From JAHBVY01 sp964415255 (GTDB lineage Bacteria > Myxococcota_A > Polyangia > Polyangiales > Polyangiaceae), in the NCBI GenBank assembly GCA_964415255.1, contig CAYQAC010000040.1, positions 1-34,617 of the forward strand: a stretch of 34,617 nucleotides of DNA, in the 5' to 3' direction. Below the pieces are notes generated by a model that was not told the DNA's origin, ran no database searches, and was given only the letters and a program-made list of their open reading frames with translations. Positions within the stretch are counted from its first letter, which is position 1. Each line of letters opens with the position of its first letter. Made by a program: the position numbers and the translations under genes. This document shows, one piece after another, positions 1-8,115 of the stretch.

Positions 1-1
1 C

Positions 2-478
2 TCGCCTGCGCTGTTCCTCAAGGTGACGCGCTACTCCCAGCTGCTCGCGGTGCCGGCGCGAGAGGGCTACGGCGCGCGCGAGGTGCTTGAGGGCAAGGAG
101 CTGTTCTCGCGCGTCGGCTGCCAGAGCTGCCACGTGCCGCGGCACGTGACCGGGGAGCACCCTGATCTCCCGGAGGTGTCTGGTCAGGTTATCTTCCCGT
201 ATACGGACCTCCTGCTTCATGATCTGGGGGAGGAGCTCTCGGATGGCCGCGCCTTGCCGCAGGCCGAGGCACGTGAGTGGCGCACGCCGCCGCTCTGGGG
301 GCTGGGGCGGGTCCCCACCGTGAATGGTCACAATCGCTTACTGCATGACGGGCGAGCGCGTGGCGTGGCGGAGGCCATCGCCTGGCACGGGGGTGAGGCC
401 GCGCCGGCGCGGGACGCCTTCTTTGGCCTGAGCGAGCGCGAGCGCGCGGCCTTGGTGCGCTTCATCGAGTCTTTGTAG
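2..478 (+). CDS. DUF1111 di-haem oxidoreductase, C-terminal part
   Basis: This is the C-terminal part of a di-haem cytochrome c peroxidase-like protein (DUF1111, COG3488 'thiol oxidoreductase'). The frame is open to the window edge, so the gene begins outside; the GTG at 23 is internal. A c-type haem motif CQSCH lies at 118-132, followed by the conserved tail with RTPPLWGLG and LLHDGRA, ending in a typical ERAALVRFIESL helix. The family is periplasmic and predicted to carry two haems; its physiological substrate is not settled. The imelysin-like gene starts 15 bases downstream, which suggests co-transcription. In my knowledge of the family, DUF1111 and imelysin genes are frequent neighbours in loci linked to iron. 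The N-terminal haem domain cannot be seen. Confidence 0.88.
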   Translation, partial: SPALFLKVTRYSQLLAVPAREGYGAREVLEGKELFSRVGCQSCHVPRHVTGEHPDLPEVSGQVIFPYTDLLLHDLGEELSDGRALPQAEAREWRTPPLWGLGRVPTVNGHNRLLHDGRARGVAEAIAWHGGEAAPARDAFFGLSERERAALVRFIESL

Positions 479-493
479 AGCGCTAGGGTCTCA

Positions 494-1675
494 ATGGGAC
501 ATTTCCATGTCAAAAATATTAGCGCTGAGCGGAGGGGCTCAGCACGGGCTGTGAGCTCCTCCCAGCGCCTCGCGCCCTGGCGCGCGCTGCTGCTTGTGCT
601 CTCGTTCGCCCTGCTCGGGCTCAGCCTGCCGGGGCTCGGCTGCTCGACCACGGAGGAGGCGCCGCCCGACCGGCGGCGGGAGCTGCTGCGCGTCTGGGGG
701 GAGCACGTCATCATGCCGATGTACCGCGACGTGGAGCAGAGCGCGGGCGCGCTGTCGACCGCCAGCCAGGCGCTGTGCCGCGCTCCGAGTCAGGAGCAGC
801 TCGCGCGAGCGCAGAGCGCCTGGACCGCCACGCGAGCGCACCTGAAGCAGACCGAGCTGATCGGCTTCGGGCCGGCGGTGGAGGAGCCGCTGCGCTACTG
901 GCCCAAGCTCGACTTCTGGCCGGCGCGGGTCGCCACCATCGAGGCCGTGCTCACCGGCTCCATGCCGCTCAGCGCGGAGACGGTGGCGAACATGGGCAGC
1001 GCTGAGCGCGGCCTGCCGGTGCTCGAGTACCTCTTGTTTCAACCTGAAATCGATCTGGTGGAGGCGTTCACACAGGCGCCGCGGCGCTGTGAGTACTTGG
1101 TGGCGGCGGCGGCCGACGCGGCGAGCAGCGCGCGTGGCCTGCGTGAGGCTTGGGATCCGGCGCACGGCGACTACCTCAGCCGCTTCACTGAGCCGAGCAA
1201 GGACAACCCGGCGTTTCGCACGGTGGACGCCGCGCTCGGCGAGGTGGTCAATCGCATGGCCTTCATCAGCGAGAACGCCCAGTCAGATAAGCTGTCTTCA
1301 CCGCTCGGCAAGAAGGCCGGCGGCGTCCCGCAGCCTCAGCTGGTGGAGTCGCGCTTCGTTGAGCGCAGCGCGGAGGACATCGCGGACACCCTACGCGGCG
1401 TCGAGCGCTTCTATTTCGTCTCGCCCGAGGGGGGGATGGGGTTGGTGTCCCTCTCACGGCACCAAGAGGCGCTCACCAGCGGCATGCGGCAGCACCTCGG
1501 GGCCTGCTACGCGGCGCTCGACAGCGTCCATCCGCTGGGCGTCGCCGTGGAGCAAGATCCTGCCGGCGTTCAGCAGGCGATCGACGCCTTGGACGATCTC
1601 CAGACGTTCGTTCAAGTGGACGTGATGGGGGATCTCGGGATCCGGCTCACCTTCAACGACAACGACGGCGACTGA
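494..1675 (+). CDS. imelysin-like (peptidase M75 family) lipoprotein
   Basis: The protein is a predicted lipoprotein of the imelysin family, periplasmic helical-bundle proteins linked to iron uptake. A hydrophobic signal segment ends in the lipobox LPGLGC, with the lipidated Cys near residue 50. If translation starts at the in-frame GTG at 551 instead of ATG 494, the signal peptide has normal length, so 551 is a serious alternative. The family's GxHxxE signature appears as GLPVLE at residues 173-178: the Glu is kept and the His is replaced by Pro, as I recall for imelysin-like members. A second helical half follows (residues 240-380). The short interval after the DUF1111 stop contains an inverted repeat, GACAT-TTCC-ATGTC, at 498-511. 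Neighbours on both sides suggest one envelope complex or pathway. Peptidase activity is not supported for this family. Confidence 0.85.
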   Translation: MGHFHVKNISAERRGSARAVSSSQRLAPWRALLLVLSFALLGLSLPGLGCSTTEEAPPDRRRELLRVWGEHVIMPMYRDVEQSAGALSTASQALCRAPSQEQLARAQSAWTATRAHLKQTELIGFGPAVEEPLRYWPKLDFWPARVATIEAVLTGSMPLSAETVANMGSAERGLPVLEYLLFQPEIDLVEAFTQAPRRCEYLVAAAADAASSARGLREAWDPAHGDYLSRFTEPSKDNPAFRTVDAALGEVVNRMAFISENAQSDKLSSPLGKKAGGVPQPQLVESRFVERSAEDIADTLRGVERFYFVSPEGGMGLVSLSRHQEALTSGMRQHLGACYAALDSVHPLGVAVEQDPAGVQQAIDALDDLQTFVQVDVMGDLGIRLTFNDNDGD

Positions 1676-1719
1676 TCCGCGCGGCGCCAGACCCCAGCTC
1701 GTCCGATTGGTGAGGCTCA

Positions 1720-3183
1720 ATGACGGGGTACGGTGCGCGGGCTGGGGCGGTTGAGGCGCTGTGGGCTCGACTCGATCGCCCCATCTCGGGCGCTTGGCTC
1801 AGCTGGCTTCGGCGGCTGTTCGGGGCGCTGATGCTGCTCTCCACGCTGCGTTTTGTGCTGCGCGGCTGGGTGGCGGAGCTGTACCTTGAGCCGAGCTACC
1901 ACTTCACCTACCTCGGCTTTGGGTGGGTGAAGCCGCTGCCCGCGCCGCTCCTGTACGCGGTGTTTGGGGTGCTTGGGTTGAGCGCGCTCGCGCAGGCGCT
2001 CGGCTACCGCACGCGGCTCGCGGCGCTCGTGTTCTTCATCGGCTTCAGCTACGTGGAGCTGCTCGAGCAGGCGGCGTACCTGAACCACTACTACCTGGTG
2101 AGCCTGCTGGCGCTTTTGTTCGCTTGCCTGCCCACGGGCAGGGTGGTGCCTGCCTGGACGCAGCTCCTGCTGCGGGTGCAGGTGGGGCTCGTGTACTTCT
2201 ACGCAGGGCTCGCCAAGCTCAATCCGGATTGGCTCCTCTACGCGGAGCCGCTCGCGGGTTGGCTCCATGCGCGCCAGGGCACCCCGCTCGTGGGCCCGCT
2301 GCTCGCGCTGCCAATGACAGCCACCCTGATGAGCTGGGCCGGCGCCGCCTACGATCTCACGCTGCCGCTCTGGTTGTCGCTCCGGCGCACGCGGGCCCTG
2401 GCGTTCACAGCCTGCATCGGCTTCCACGCCATCGTCGGCCTGCTGTTCCCGATCGGCGTGTTCCCCTGGCTGATGGTGCTGGTGGTGACGGTGTTCTTCC
2501 CGCCCGCGTGGCCTCAGGCGCTCGGCGCCTCACGTCTCGTTCAGCGCTTGCTGGGCCCCTCTGCGTCATCAGTCAAGGAAGCTGACGAAAAGCAAGCGGC
2601 GCTCGCCGCGCCAGCAGTCAATGAAGCTGACGAGCGCGCCCCCGCGCCTACCCCACGCCTCGTGCTCGCGCTCGCGGCGCTCTACCTCGCGGCGCAGGCG
2701 CTGGTCCCGCTGCGGTCCTGGCTCACGCCGGGGAGCAGCCATTGGCACGAAGAGGGGTTTCGCTTCGCGTGGCGCGTGATGCTGATCGAGAAGACGGCGC
2801 GCCTTGAGTACGACGTCAAGCTGCCGAGCGGTGCGAGCTACCGCGTGGTCCCCGAGCGCGAGCTGACGCGGCTCCAGTATCAAATGCTCTCGACCCAGCC
2901 CGACATGATCCTCCAATACGCGCACCACCTCGCGGACGAGGCGCGCGCCAGGGAAGGGGAGCAGGCGCGCGCCAGGGGAGGCGACGAAGGTCAGCAGCAC
3001 GAACCTTCAGCCACGAGGCAGGGCGACGTGCAGGTGTTCGCGCGCTCTTGGGCGGCGCTCAACGGCAGGCCGAGTCAGGCCTTGGTGGACCCCACGGTAG
3101 ATCTGGCGCGGGTGTCGCGCTTCACCCGGGCGCACCGCTACGTGGTGCCGCTCGGTGAGCTGACGCCTCGCGCGGTGGATTGA
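1720..3183 (+). CDS. HTTM-domain membrane protein (vitamin K-dependent gamma-carboxylase-like)
   Basis: This is a polytopic inner-membrane protein of the HTTM/gamma-glutamyl carboxylase family. The first 280 residues hold about six hydrophobic helices. The family signature YFYAGLAKLNPDW contains Lys166, which aligns with the catalytic-base lysine of animal gamma-carboxylase. A charged linker (about 284-310) contains two near-identical 19-bp repeats. Another hydrophobic segment follows, then the conserved luminal-type C-terminal domain with FAWRVMLIEK, PDMILQYAHHLA and LNGRPSQALVDP. It starts 44 bases after the imelysin-like gene and probably shares its transcript. Bacterial members are of unknown substrate, and bacteria generally lack a classic vitamin K cycle. 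Carboxylation of a periplasmic partner is conceivable but unproven. Family assignment is strong; function is not. Confidence 0.87.
   Translation: MTGYGARAGAVEALWARLDRPISGAWLSWLRRLFGALMLLSTLRFVLRGWVAELYLEPSYHFTYLGFGWVKPLPAPLLYAVFGVLGLSALAQALGYRTRLAALVFFIGFSYVELLEQAAYLNHYYLVSLLALLFACLPTGRVVPAWTQLLLRVQVGLVYFYAGLAKLNPDWLLYAEPLAGWLHARQGTPLVGPLLALPMTATLMSWAGAAYDLTLPLWLSLRRTRALAFTACIGFHAIVGLLFPIGVFPWLMVLVVTVFFPPAWPQALGASRLVQRLLGPSASSVKEADEKQAALAAPAVNEADERAPAPTPRLVLALAALYLAAQALVPLRSWLTPGSSHWHEEGFRFAWRVMLIEKTARLEYDVKLPSGASYRVVPERELTRLQYQMLSTQPDMILQYAHHLADEARAREGEQARARGGDEGQQHEPSATRQGDVQVFARSWAALNGRPSQALVDPTVDLARVSRFTRAHRYVVPLGELTPRAVD
2570..2633 (+). repeat. 19-bp direct repeat inside the HTTM linker
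   Basis: CAGTCAAGGAAGCTGACGA at 2570-2588 recurs as CAGTCAATGAAGCTGACGA at 2615-2633, with one mismatch. The two copies encode SVKEADE and AVNEADE in the linker between the membrane block and the C-terminal domain. A diverged version encoding SVNEAD occurs at 30725-30742, in the linker of the secreted hydrolase. Confidence 0.7.
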
Positions 3184-3235
3184 AGCGCTGCCGTAAGCCA
3201 CACTGTCCAAGCGCCTCGGCCCGATGGGTGGCGTC

Positions 3236-4456
3236 TCACCTCAGCGAGGCCAGGCACGCCTCGAAGTCGGGCGGCGGTGGGGAGCTGAAGCGGAGCTCGC
3301 GGCCTGTCCTTGGGTGGATGAAGCCGAGCTCGGCGGCGTGGAGCATGACGCGCGGCGCGGGGAGCAGCTCCTCGAGCGCCCAGCTGCGGCGCCAGGGCAC
3401 CCCGCTGCCTGGCGGCGGGGGCTTGGTGTACACGCGCTCGCCGAGCAAGGGGTGCCCCGCCTCGGCGAGGTGGATGCGGATCTGGTGGGTGCGCCCCGTC
3501 TCCAGGCGACACTCGACAAGCGTCGCCCCCGCGAGGGCGCTCCGCCGCCTCACGTGGGTGATGGACTCGCGCCCGAGGCTCGGGTTCAGGGTGGAGCCGC
3601 GCCGGCCGTCGCCGCGGTCTTGCACCAGGCGCGTGTGATAGACAGCATCACTGACATCACCGTGGGCGATGGCGAGGTAGCGCCGGTGCACGCTGTGCTG
3701 GCGCAGCTGCTGCTGGAGGTGGCGCTTGCTGTGCGCTGTGCGTGCGAACACCATCAGCCCGCTGGTCTCACGGTCCAGGCGCTGCACCACGCCGAGCGCC
3801 GAGCGCGCTGGGGCGCCTGCGCGCGGCGCCTCACGGCGCGCCTCACGGAACAGCCGATCGGCGATCAGCTCGCTGAGCGCGATGTCCCCGCGCGCAGCGG
3901 ACGACGGCGCCTGGTGCGCGCCCTCACCGGGCGCTTCGAACGGCACGCTGGCCACACCCGCTGGCTTCTCCACCACCACCAGCTCGGCGTCTAAGTACAC
4001 CACCGCCTCGGGGGACAGCGCGCCGCGCGCGCCGCGCGGCGCCGTGAGCCTCACCTCCACCCAATCCCCCGCCGCGACGGGCCGCCCTGGGTCCAACTCG
4101 CGCGCGCCTGAGACCGTCACTTTGCCTGACGTGATCAGCTCGCGCACCGCCGACCAACTTGCCCCGTGGAAATGCTCCCGGAGCACGCGGTCGAGGCGCG
4201 GGGCCTCGCGACCTAGGGCTTCGCGAGCTGGGGCCTCGTGCCGCGGCGGACCGTCGCCTCGCGGGCGCCCACCTCGGCGGCGCGGCGCGTCCACTCCTCC
4301 CGGTGGCCCGCCCCGCCGGCCAGCCGGCTTGTCTCGCGATGGCCGCGGCGCTCCGCGCTCCGTCGCTGCTCGCGACGGGTGTGAGCCGCTCGGCGGCTCC
4401 TGAGTCACCAGGGCTGGCGCCTGAAAGCGCGTGTTCTTGAGCGGTGAGGCGGCCAA
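3236..4456 (-). CDS. RluA-family RNA pseudouridine synthase with long basic N-terminus
   Basis: The protein isomerises uridine to pseudouridine in rRNA or tRNA. An S4 RNA-binding domain lies at about residues 91-150 (RLDRVLREHFHG, then LITSGKVTVSG). The catalytic domain contains QRLDRETSGLMVFAR with the catalytic Asp228, and later GRTHQIRIHL. The N-terminal 90 residues are Pro/Arg/Gly-rich and probably disordered. At 406 residues it is longer than E. coli RluD mainly because of this tail. The nearest characterised relatives are RluD/RluA-type enzymes; which uridine is modified cannot be told from sequence. The gene converges on the HTTM gene with only 52 bases between stops and no clear terminator hairpin. 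The start at 4456 is the only ATG that includes the whole tail; a later start before residue 85 is possible. Confidence 0.9.
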   Translation of the reverse strand: MAASPLKNTRFQAPALVTQEPPSGSHPSRAATERGAPRPSRDKPAGRRGGPPGGVDAPRRRGGRPRGDGPPRHEAPAREALGREAPRLDRVLREHFHGASWSAVRELITSGKVTVSGARELDPGRPVAAGDWVEVRLTAPRGARGALSPEAVVYLDAELVVVEKPAGVASVPFEAPGEGAHQAPSSAARGDIALSELIADRLFREARREAPRAGAPARSALGVVQRLDRETSGLMVFARTAHSKRHLQQQLRQHSVHRRYLAIAHGDVSDAVYHTRLVQDRGDGRRGSTLNPSLGRESITHVRRRSALAGATLVECRLETGRTHQIRIHLAEAGHPLLGERVYTKPPPPGSGVPWRRSWALEELLPAPRVMLHAAELGFIHPRTGRELRFSSPPPPDFEACLASLR

Positions 4457-4852
4457 GCGCGCTCCCTTAGCACGAGCCGCGGGCTACCGTTGATCGTGCT
4501 CAACGTCAGCTCGAGTAGGCGGACGAACCAGGGCTGCCCAGCGCCGATCGGGCTTTAGCGCGCTGCATTGCTGCTCCAGGCGCTGAGGAGGGGCGCGTCC
4601 TGAGCGCGTCTGGGTGCCATTCGCGCGCCGCCGAGGCGCGCTCAGCCGCCTGGCGACGACGGAGCACAGCCTTGGGCGTCGCTTGTGGCGCGGTGCAGGC
4701 AAACCCCCAAACCCCGAACGACAGCGCGCGGCTCAGACGGCGTCGCTGAGTCGGGTGAAGTGACTCGTTGGGACACGACTCGCTGGACGCCGCTCGGTTG
4801 GCCGCGGCGGTTCCCGCTTCCCAAGCTTAGCGGCATCGACTACCGCCTAGCT
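4457..4852. other. divergent intergenic region with one dispersed-motif copy
   Basis: This region separates the divergent pseudouridine synthase and GTPase genes. It carries a copy of the dispersed GC-rich motif at 4690-4719. The open frame of the GTPase extends back to 4685, but its first residues are a translation of that motif, so I treat it as untranslated. No convincing sigma-70 promoter could be picked out by eye. Confidence 0.5.
4690..4719 (+). repeat. dispersed intergenic motif, copy 1 (diverged)
   Basis: The sequence reads GCGGTGCAGGCAAACCCCCA followed by AACCCCGAAC. It shares the GCGGTGC start and the CCCCCAAACCCC end with copies at 18172, 23000, 28090 and 30761. Confidence 0.6.
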
Positions 4853-5725
4853 ATGCCCTCTTACGACGCGGAGCGTGGCTGCCACATCATCCGGATTGTC
4901 TACGACGGGCCAGGCTTCGCCGGCAAGACGACGAACCTCCAGCAGGTGTGCGCGCTGCTGCCAGCCACTAAGCGCAGTGAGCTCTACACACCCGCCGCGC
5001 TCAAGGGGCGCACCATGTTCTTCGATTGGATGGAGGTGCTGGGGCCGCCCATCACCTCGGTGGAGGTGCGCTTCCATCTGATCACGGTGCCGGGGCAGAT
5101 TGAGCGAAACTATCGGCGCCGCCCCTTGGTGGAGATGGCGGACGTGGTGGTCTTCGTGTGCGACCCCACCCCGAAGCAGCTCACGGATAGCCTCCGCACC
5201 TTTGCGCGGCTCCGCGGCACCATCAAGCAGCGGGGGCGCGACGTGCCGCTCGTGGTGCAGGCGAACAAGCAGGACGTCGCGGGCGCGTTGAGCCCGGAGC
5301 AGGTGCGTCGGCGCTTGAAGCTTCAGCCGGAGATCTCCGTGGTGCCGGCCTCGTCGGCGTCGGGCGCGGGGGTGAGGGAGACGCTCGCGCGGTCGATGCG
5401 GCTCGGCCTGCAGGCCTTGGCGGCGGGCGGCGCAGGCGCGCAGGGCGAGCTAGTTAAGACGGCTGACGAACTATTCGACCACATCCTGAGCTTCGAGGAC
5501 GCCCCGCGCGACGATGGAGTGCTCGACGTGGAGGAGCTATACGTGGCGGAGGAGCAGGTGGACATCGACGCTCACCAGGAGCACCTGGAGGTGCGCTCGC
5601 TCGACGCCCTGGAGTCAAAGGCCAAGCGTGCGGTGGAGGGCGCGGCGCGGCAGCAGACGGCGCCTCAGCCGATCTTGGTGCCGCGCGGCAAGCGGCGTCG
5701 TCGGCGCTCCCCGGAGCGTGGCTAG
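4853..5725 (+). CDS. MglA-like small Ras-family GTPase with C-terminal extension
   Basis: This is a prokaryotic Ras-like GTPase of the MglA type, a class that in myxobacteria sets cell polarity and motility. From ATG 4853 the protein begins MPSYDAERGCHIIRIVYDG and carries the P-loop GPGFAGKTTN (Lys25), the G3 motif TVPGQ and the G4 motif ANKQD (NKxD); a PASSASG stretch resembles G5. TVPGQ, in place of the usual DxxG, is characteristic of MglA. After the G domain (about residue 190) a roughly 100-residue acidic extension ends in a basic run of Lys/Arg. Canonical MglA is about 195 residues and lacks this. No MglB/roadblock partner gene is adjacent, so the activating partner and role are unknown. 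Start 4853 is preferred because the upstream in-frame extension translates a dispersed DNA repeat. Confidence 0.85.
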   Translation: MPSYDAERGCHIIRIVYDGPGFAGKTTNLQQVCALLPATKRSELYTPAALKGRTMFFDWMEVLGPPITSVEVRFHLITVPGQIERNYRRRPLVEMADVVVFVCDPTPKQLTDSLRTFARLRGTIKQRGRDVPLVVQANKQDVAGALSPEQVRRRLKLQPEISVVPASSASGAGVRETLARSMRLGLQALAAGGAGAQGELVKTADELFDHILSFEDAPRDDGVLDVEELYVAEEQVDIDAHQEHLEVRSLDALESKAKRAVEGAARQQTAPQPILVPRGKRRRRRSPERG

Positions 5726-5897
5726 CCAAGAGTCGGTGGTTGAGGGGGGATCGGGGGGTTGGACGAGCGTCGCGGGGGCGCGCTACAAGCTCACGCTGGG
5801 GGGCGCTCTGAGGCGACGCTTCGGCGCCAAATTGGCCCGCGCGCGCGGGCCGCTGCCATAGTTTCGCGGTGCTGAGCGCTAACGGAGCGGTGCCCCG

Positions 5898-6620
5898 ATG
5901 AACTGGCGTCGACGCCTGATGTGGGCCGTGTTCTTCACGGTGCTCGGCGGCCTGGTCACACGTTGGCATGGGCTGCGCGTTGGGGGGCCGCATGAGCTCA
6001 TCAGCCTGAGCGCGCCGCTCAGCCCGAGCTTTGAGCGGCGGATCGACCGCTTGGCGACCTCGCGGCGGGTGGACAGCCCGCGCAAGGCGATCGATCTCGC
6101 GCTGGAGCTGACCAGTCAGGGCCTGAAGTACGGCGCCCCGACGCCTGGCTCGAGGGCTGTGGATGGCGCGGAGCAGAGCGGCGGCTCAGAGGAGTACGCC
6201 GCGCTGTTCGTCGCTATTTTCAACAGGGTGGCTGATGGTCAGGGCATCGACGCGACGGCGCGCCCGGTGGAGAGCGCTGGGCCGCGCCTGTTCGGGGTGA
6301 AGCTGCCTGGGGCGGGCTTCGCGCACCACCACTGGGCGCTGGTCGTGCCGAAGGGCGCCGTGGCCGCCGAGAGCTGGTTCGTCGACCCCACGCTGCACGA
6401 TCTGCTGCTCGGCTGGAGCATCGAGGGCAACGTCACCGGGCTGGTGCCGGTCTCGGCGGAGGCAGCGCCCGCGGAGCTGGACTCAGAGGAGGACCTCGAC
6501 GAGCTGTATGAGGACGCCCCGCCGTCCGCGTCTAAGTCAGCTAAGCAGACTATGGGTTCGGCGAGCCAGCGCGGCCCCAGGCGAGCACCGGGAGGGCGAG
6601 CAGCACCACCCCGGCCGTGA
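5898..6620 (+). CDS. transglutaminase-like fold protein lacking the catalytic cysteine
   Basis: An N-terminal hydrophobic segment (residues 8-22) suggests a membrane anchor or signal. The core GGSEEYAALFVAIFNRV, then HHHWALVV and WFVDPTLHD, resembles the Cys-His-Asp order of bacterial transglutaminase-like proteins (usually G-N-C-x-E-Y-A). Here Ser stands where Cys is expected, and the protein contains no cysteine at all. The His and Asp motifs are present. It is therefore probably a non-catalytic or altered member; this assignment is by motif memory and moderately certain. The C-terminus is acidic, then Pro/Arg-rich. It starts 172 bases after the GTPase gene on the same strand. Its last 71 bases overlap the 3' end of the convergent MFS gene, so the tail may be an artefact of read-through into that gene. 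Confidence 0.6.
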   Translation: MNWRRRLMWAVFFTVLGGLVTRWHGLRVGGPHELISLSAPLSPSFERRIDRLATSRRVDSPRKAIDLALELTSQGLKYGAPTPGSRAVDGAEQSGGSEEYAALFVAIFNRVADGQGIDATARPVESAGPRLFGVKLPGAGFAHHHWALVVPKGAVAAESWFVDPTLHDLLLGWSIEGNVTGLVPVSAEAAPAELDSEEDLDELYEDAPPSASKSAKQTMGSASQRGPRRAPGGRAAPPRP

Positions 6621-7794
6621 GCCAGAAGAGCGCGCGGTAGCCGAACGCGTCGGCGACGTAGCCGAGCCCGAGGCTGGCGCTGGCGACGCCCAGGTTGAAG
6701 GCGCCGTTGAAGTACGCCATCACCGCGCCGCGCTGGTGATCCGTGGCGTCCTCCACGGCGACCGCGTTCAGGGCGGGGTACATGAGGCCGTGCACGGAGC
6801 CAAACGCGACGCCGAACGGCACCAGCAGCGCGGGCGTGAGCGAGCCCATCGCCGCCACCACGATCACGTAGCCGACGAGCGACGTGGCGCCGACCCGGAG
6901 CCGCCCCACACGATCAGGCAGGCCACCGAGCAGCAGCCGCACCGCCACCGCGGCCGCGGTGTAGCCGAGGAAGAAGCCCCCGACCTTGTCAGCGCCCAGC
7001 TTGAGCACGTAGGGCTGATGGAAGGTGAACACCGCCCCGAGCCCAGCGCCGGCCACCAGCGCGCCGAAGCACACCGAGAGCACGCGCGGCTTCAGCAGCG
7101 CCGCGAGGATGGTGTCGTCCGCTGGGGAGACGGCCTGCGCGCCTTGGGGTTGATCGTGAGCTGGCTCGATCAGCTGCGTGCTGAGCAGCGCGGCCAGCAG
7201 CGTGAGGCCGCTGGAGAACAGGAACACGGCATGCCAACCGAAGTGGTCGGCGATGGGCTCAGCCAGGAGCGGCGCGGCGGCGTTGGTGGCCAGGAACGAG
7301 ACACCGAACCAACCAAGCGCCTGAGAGAGCCGCGCGCGCGGCGCGAGATCTGCCGCCAGCGTGGCGGCGGCGTTGAACGCCAAGGAGAAGGCCAGCCCCT
7401 GAACGCAGCGCAGCGTGATGAGCAGGGGGCCTACCCTATCCACCCATAAGAAGCCGAACGCCGCCAGGGCCGACACGATGGCGCCGACCGTCACCAGGCG
7501 CCGCCGCCCAAAGCGCTCGACGGCTAGGGCGATCAGCGGGATCCCGAGCACCCCAGCGGCCGGCGCGAGCGCCGCAGTGAACCCAATTTGACCCCCGGTG
7601 GCGGCGAGCTCCCGCGTCAGGAACTTGGGGAGCAGGAAGAACAGCGAGAACGCCAGGCCGAACACGCCCTGCGTGAACAAGAGCAGCGCGAACGGCGGCG
7701 TGATGACCGGTTCGACTGGGAGCCGCCCGGGGGAGGCGGGTTGGGGCTCAGGGAGCAGCCGCACGGGGCGTGCGGCCGGGGCGGGGGAGCTCAT
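6550..7794 (-). CDS. MFS-family transporter
   Basis: This is an inner-membrane major facilitator protein of 414 residues with about twelve hydrophobic helices. The loop after the second helix carries the family motif region ERFGRRRL, and the mirrored loop in the second half reads GGLPDRVGRLRVG. The cytosolic N-terminus is Pro-rich. Sequence features fit a drug/sugar efflux-type MFS member, but the substrate cannot be inferred. A Met-rich-free, Ala/Leu-dominated composition is typical of high-GC hosts. The gene converges on and overlaps the transglutaminase-like gene by 71 bases, and is divergent from the isocitrate dehydrogenase gene 321 bases away. No regulator sits next to it. Confidence 0.88.
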   Translation of the reverse strand: MSSPAPAARPVRLLPEPQPASPGRLPVEPVITPPFALLLFTQGVFGLAFSLFFLLPKFLTRELAATGGQIGFTAALAPAAGVLGIPLIALAVERFGRRRLVTVGAIVSALAAFGFLWVDRVGPLLITLRCVQGLAFSLAFNAAATLAADLAPRARLSQALGWFGVSFLATNAAAPLLAEPIADHFGWHAVFLFSSGLTLLAALLSTQLIEPAHDQPQGAQAVSPADDTILAALLKPRVLSVCFGALVAGAGLGAVFTFHQPYVLKLGADKVGGFFLGYTAAAVAVRLLLGGLPDRVGRLRVGATSLVGYVIVVAAMGSLTPALLVPFGVAFGSVHGLMYPALNAVAVEDATDHQRGAVMAYFNGAFNLGVASASLGLGYVADAFGYRALFWLTAGVVLLALPVLAWGRAGSPNP

Positions 7795-8115
7795 GGCGTG
7801 TGCGCGCGAGCGCGCTTCCTCTTATTTTTAGGGGACTGCTGGCTACCTGGAGCCACCGGGGCGCGATGTCGAGTCGCCGCGCGCCAGCTATGGATCGTCC
7901 CTGGTCTCCACGCCACCGTCTCCGTGCGCGAGGGCTTCAGATCGTCGCTCGGCCCCCCGCCATGGCCTCACTGTGCGCTCGCCCGGGCGCGGCGCTTGAA
8001 GTCGCTCGGCGTGTTCCCTAGAACCCTGAAGAGCCCCCGTCCCCCTCGGGAGCTGTAAAGCTCAACCTGCGGCCCGGCGCACTGAAGCTGCCCCGGGCCC
8101 GAGCGAGAGAGAACC
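7795..8115. other. divergent intergenic region upstream of isocitrate dehydrogenase
   Basis: This stretch should hold the promoters of the MFS gene and of the dehydrogenase. A relatively A/T-rich patch (CTTATTTTTAG, about 7820-7830) lies just upstream of the MFS start. A small inverted repeat GAGCT-GTAA-AGCTC occupies 8050-8063, about 50 bases before the dehydrogenase start. Short open frames here have no protein-like composition. Confidence 0.45.

Noticed and set aside
7588..8058. Open frames in the divergent region before isocitrate dehydrogenase
   Set aside because: Arg/Gly/Pro-rich, overlapping the MFS gene, without family resemblance.
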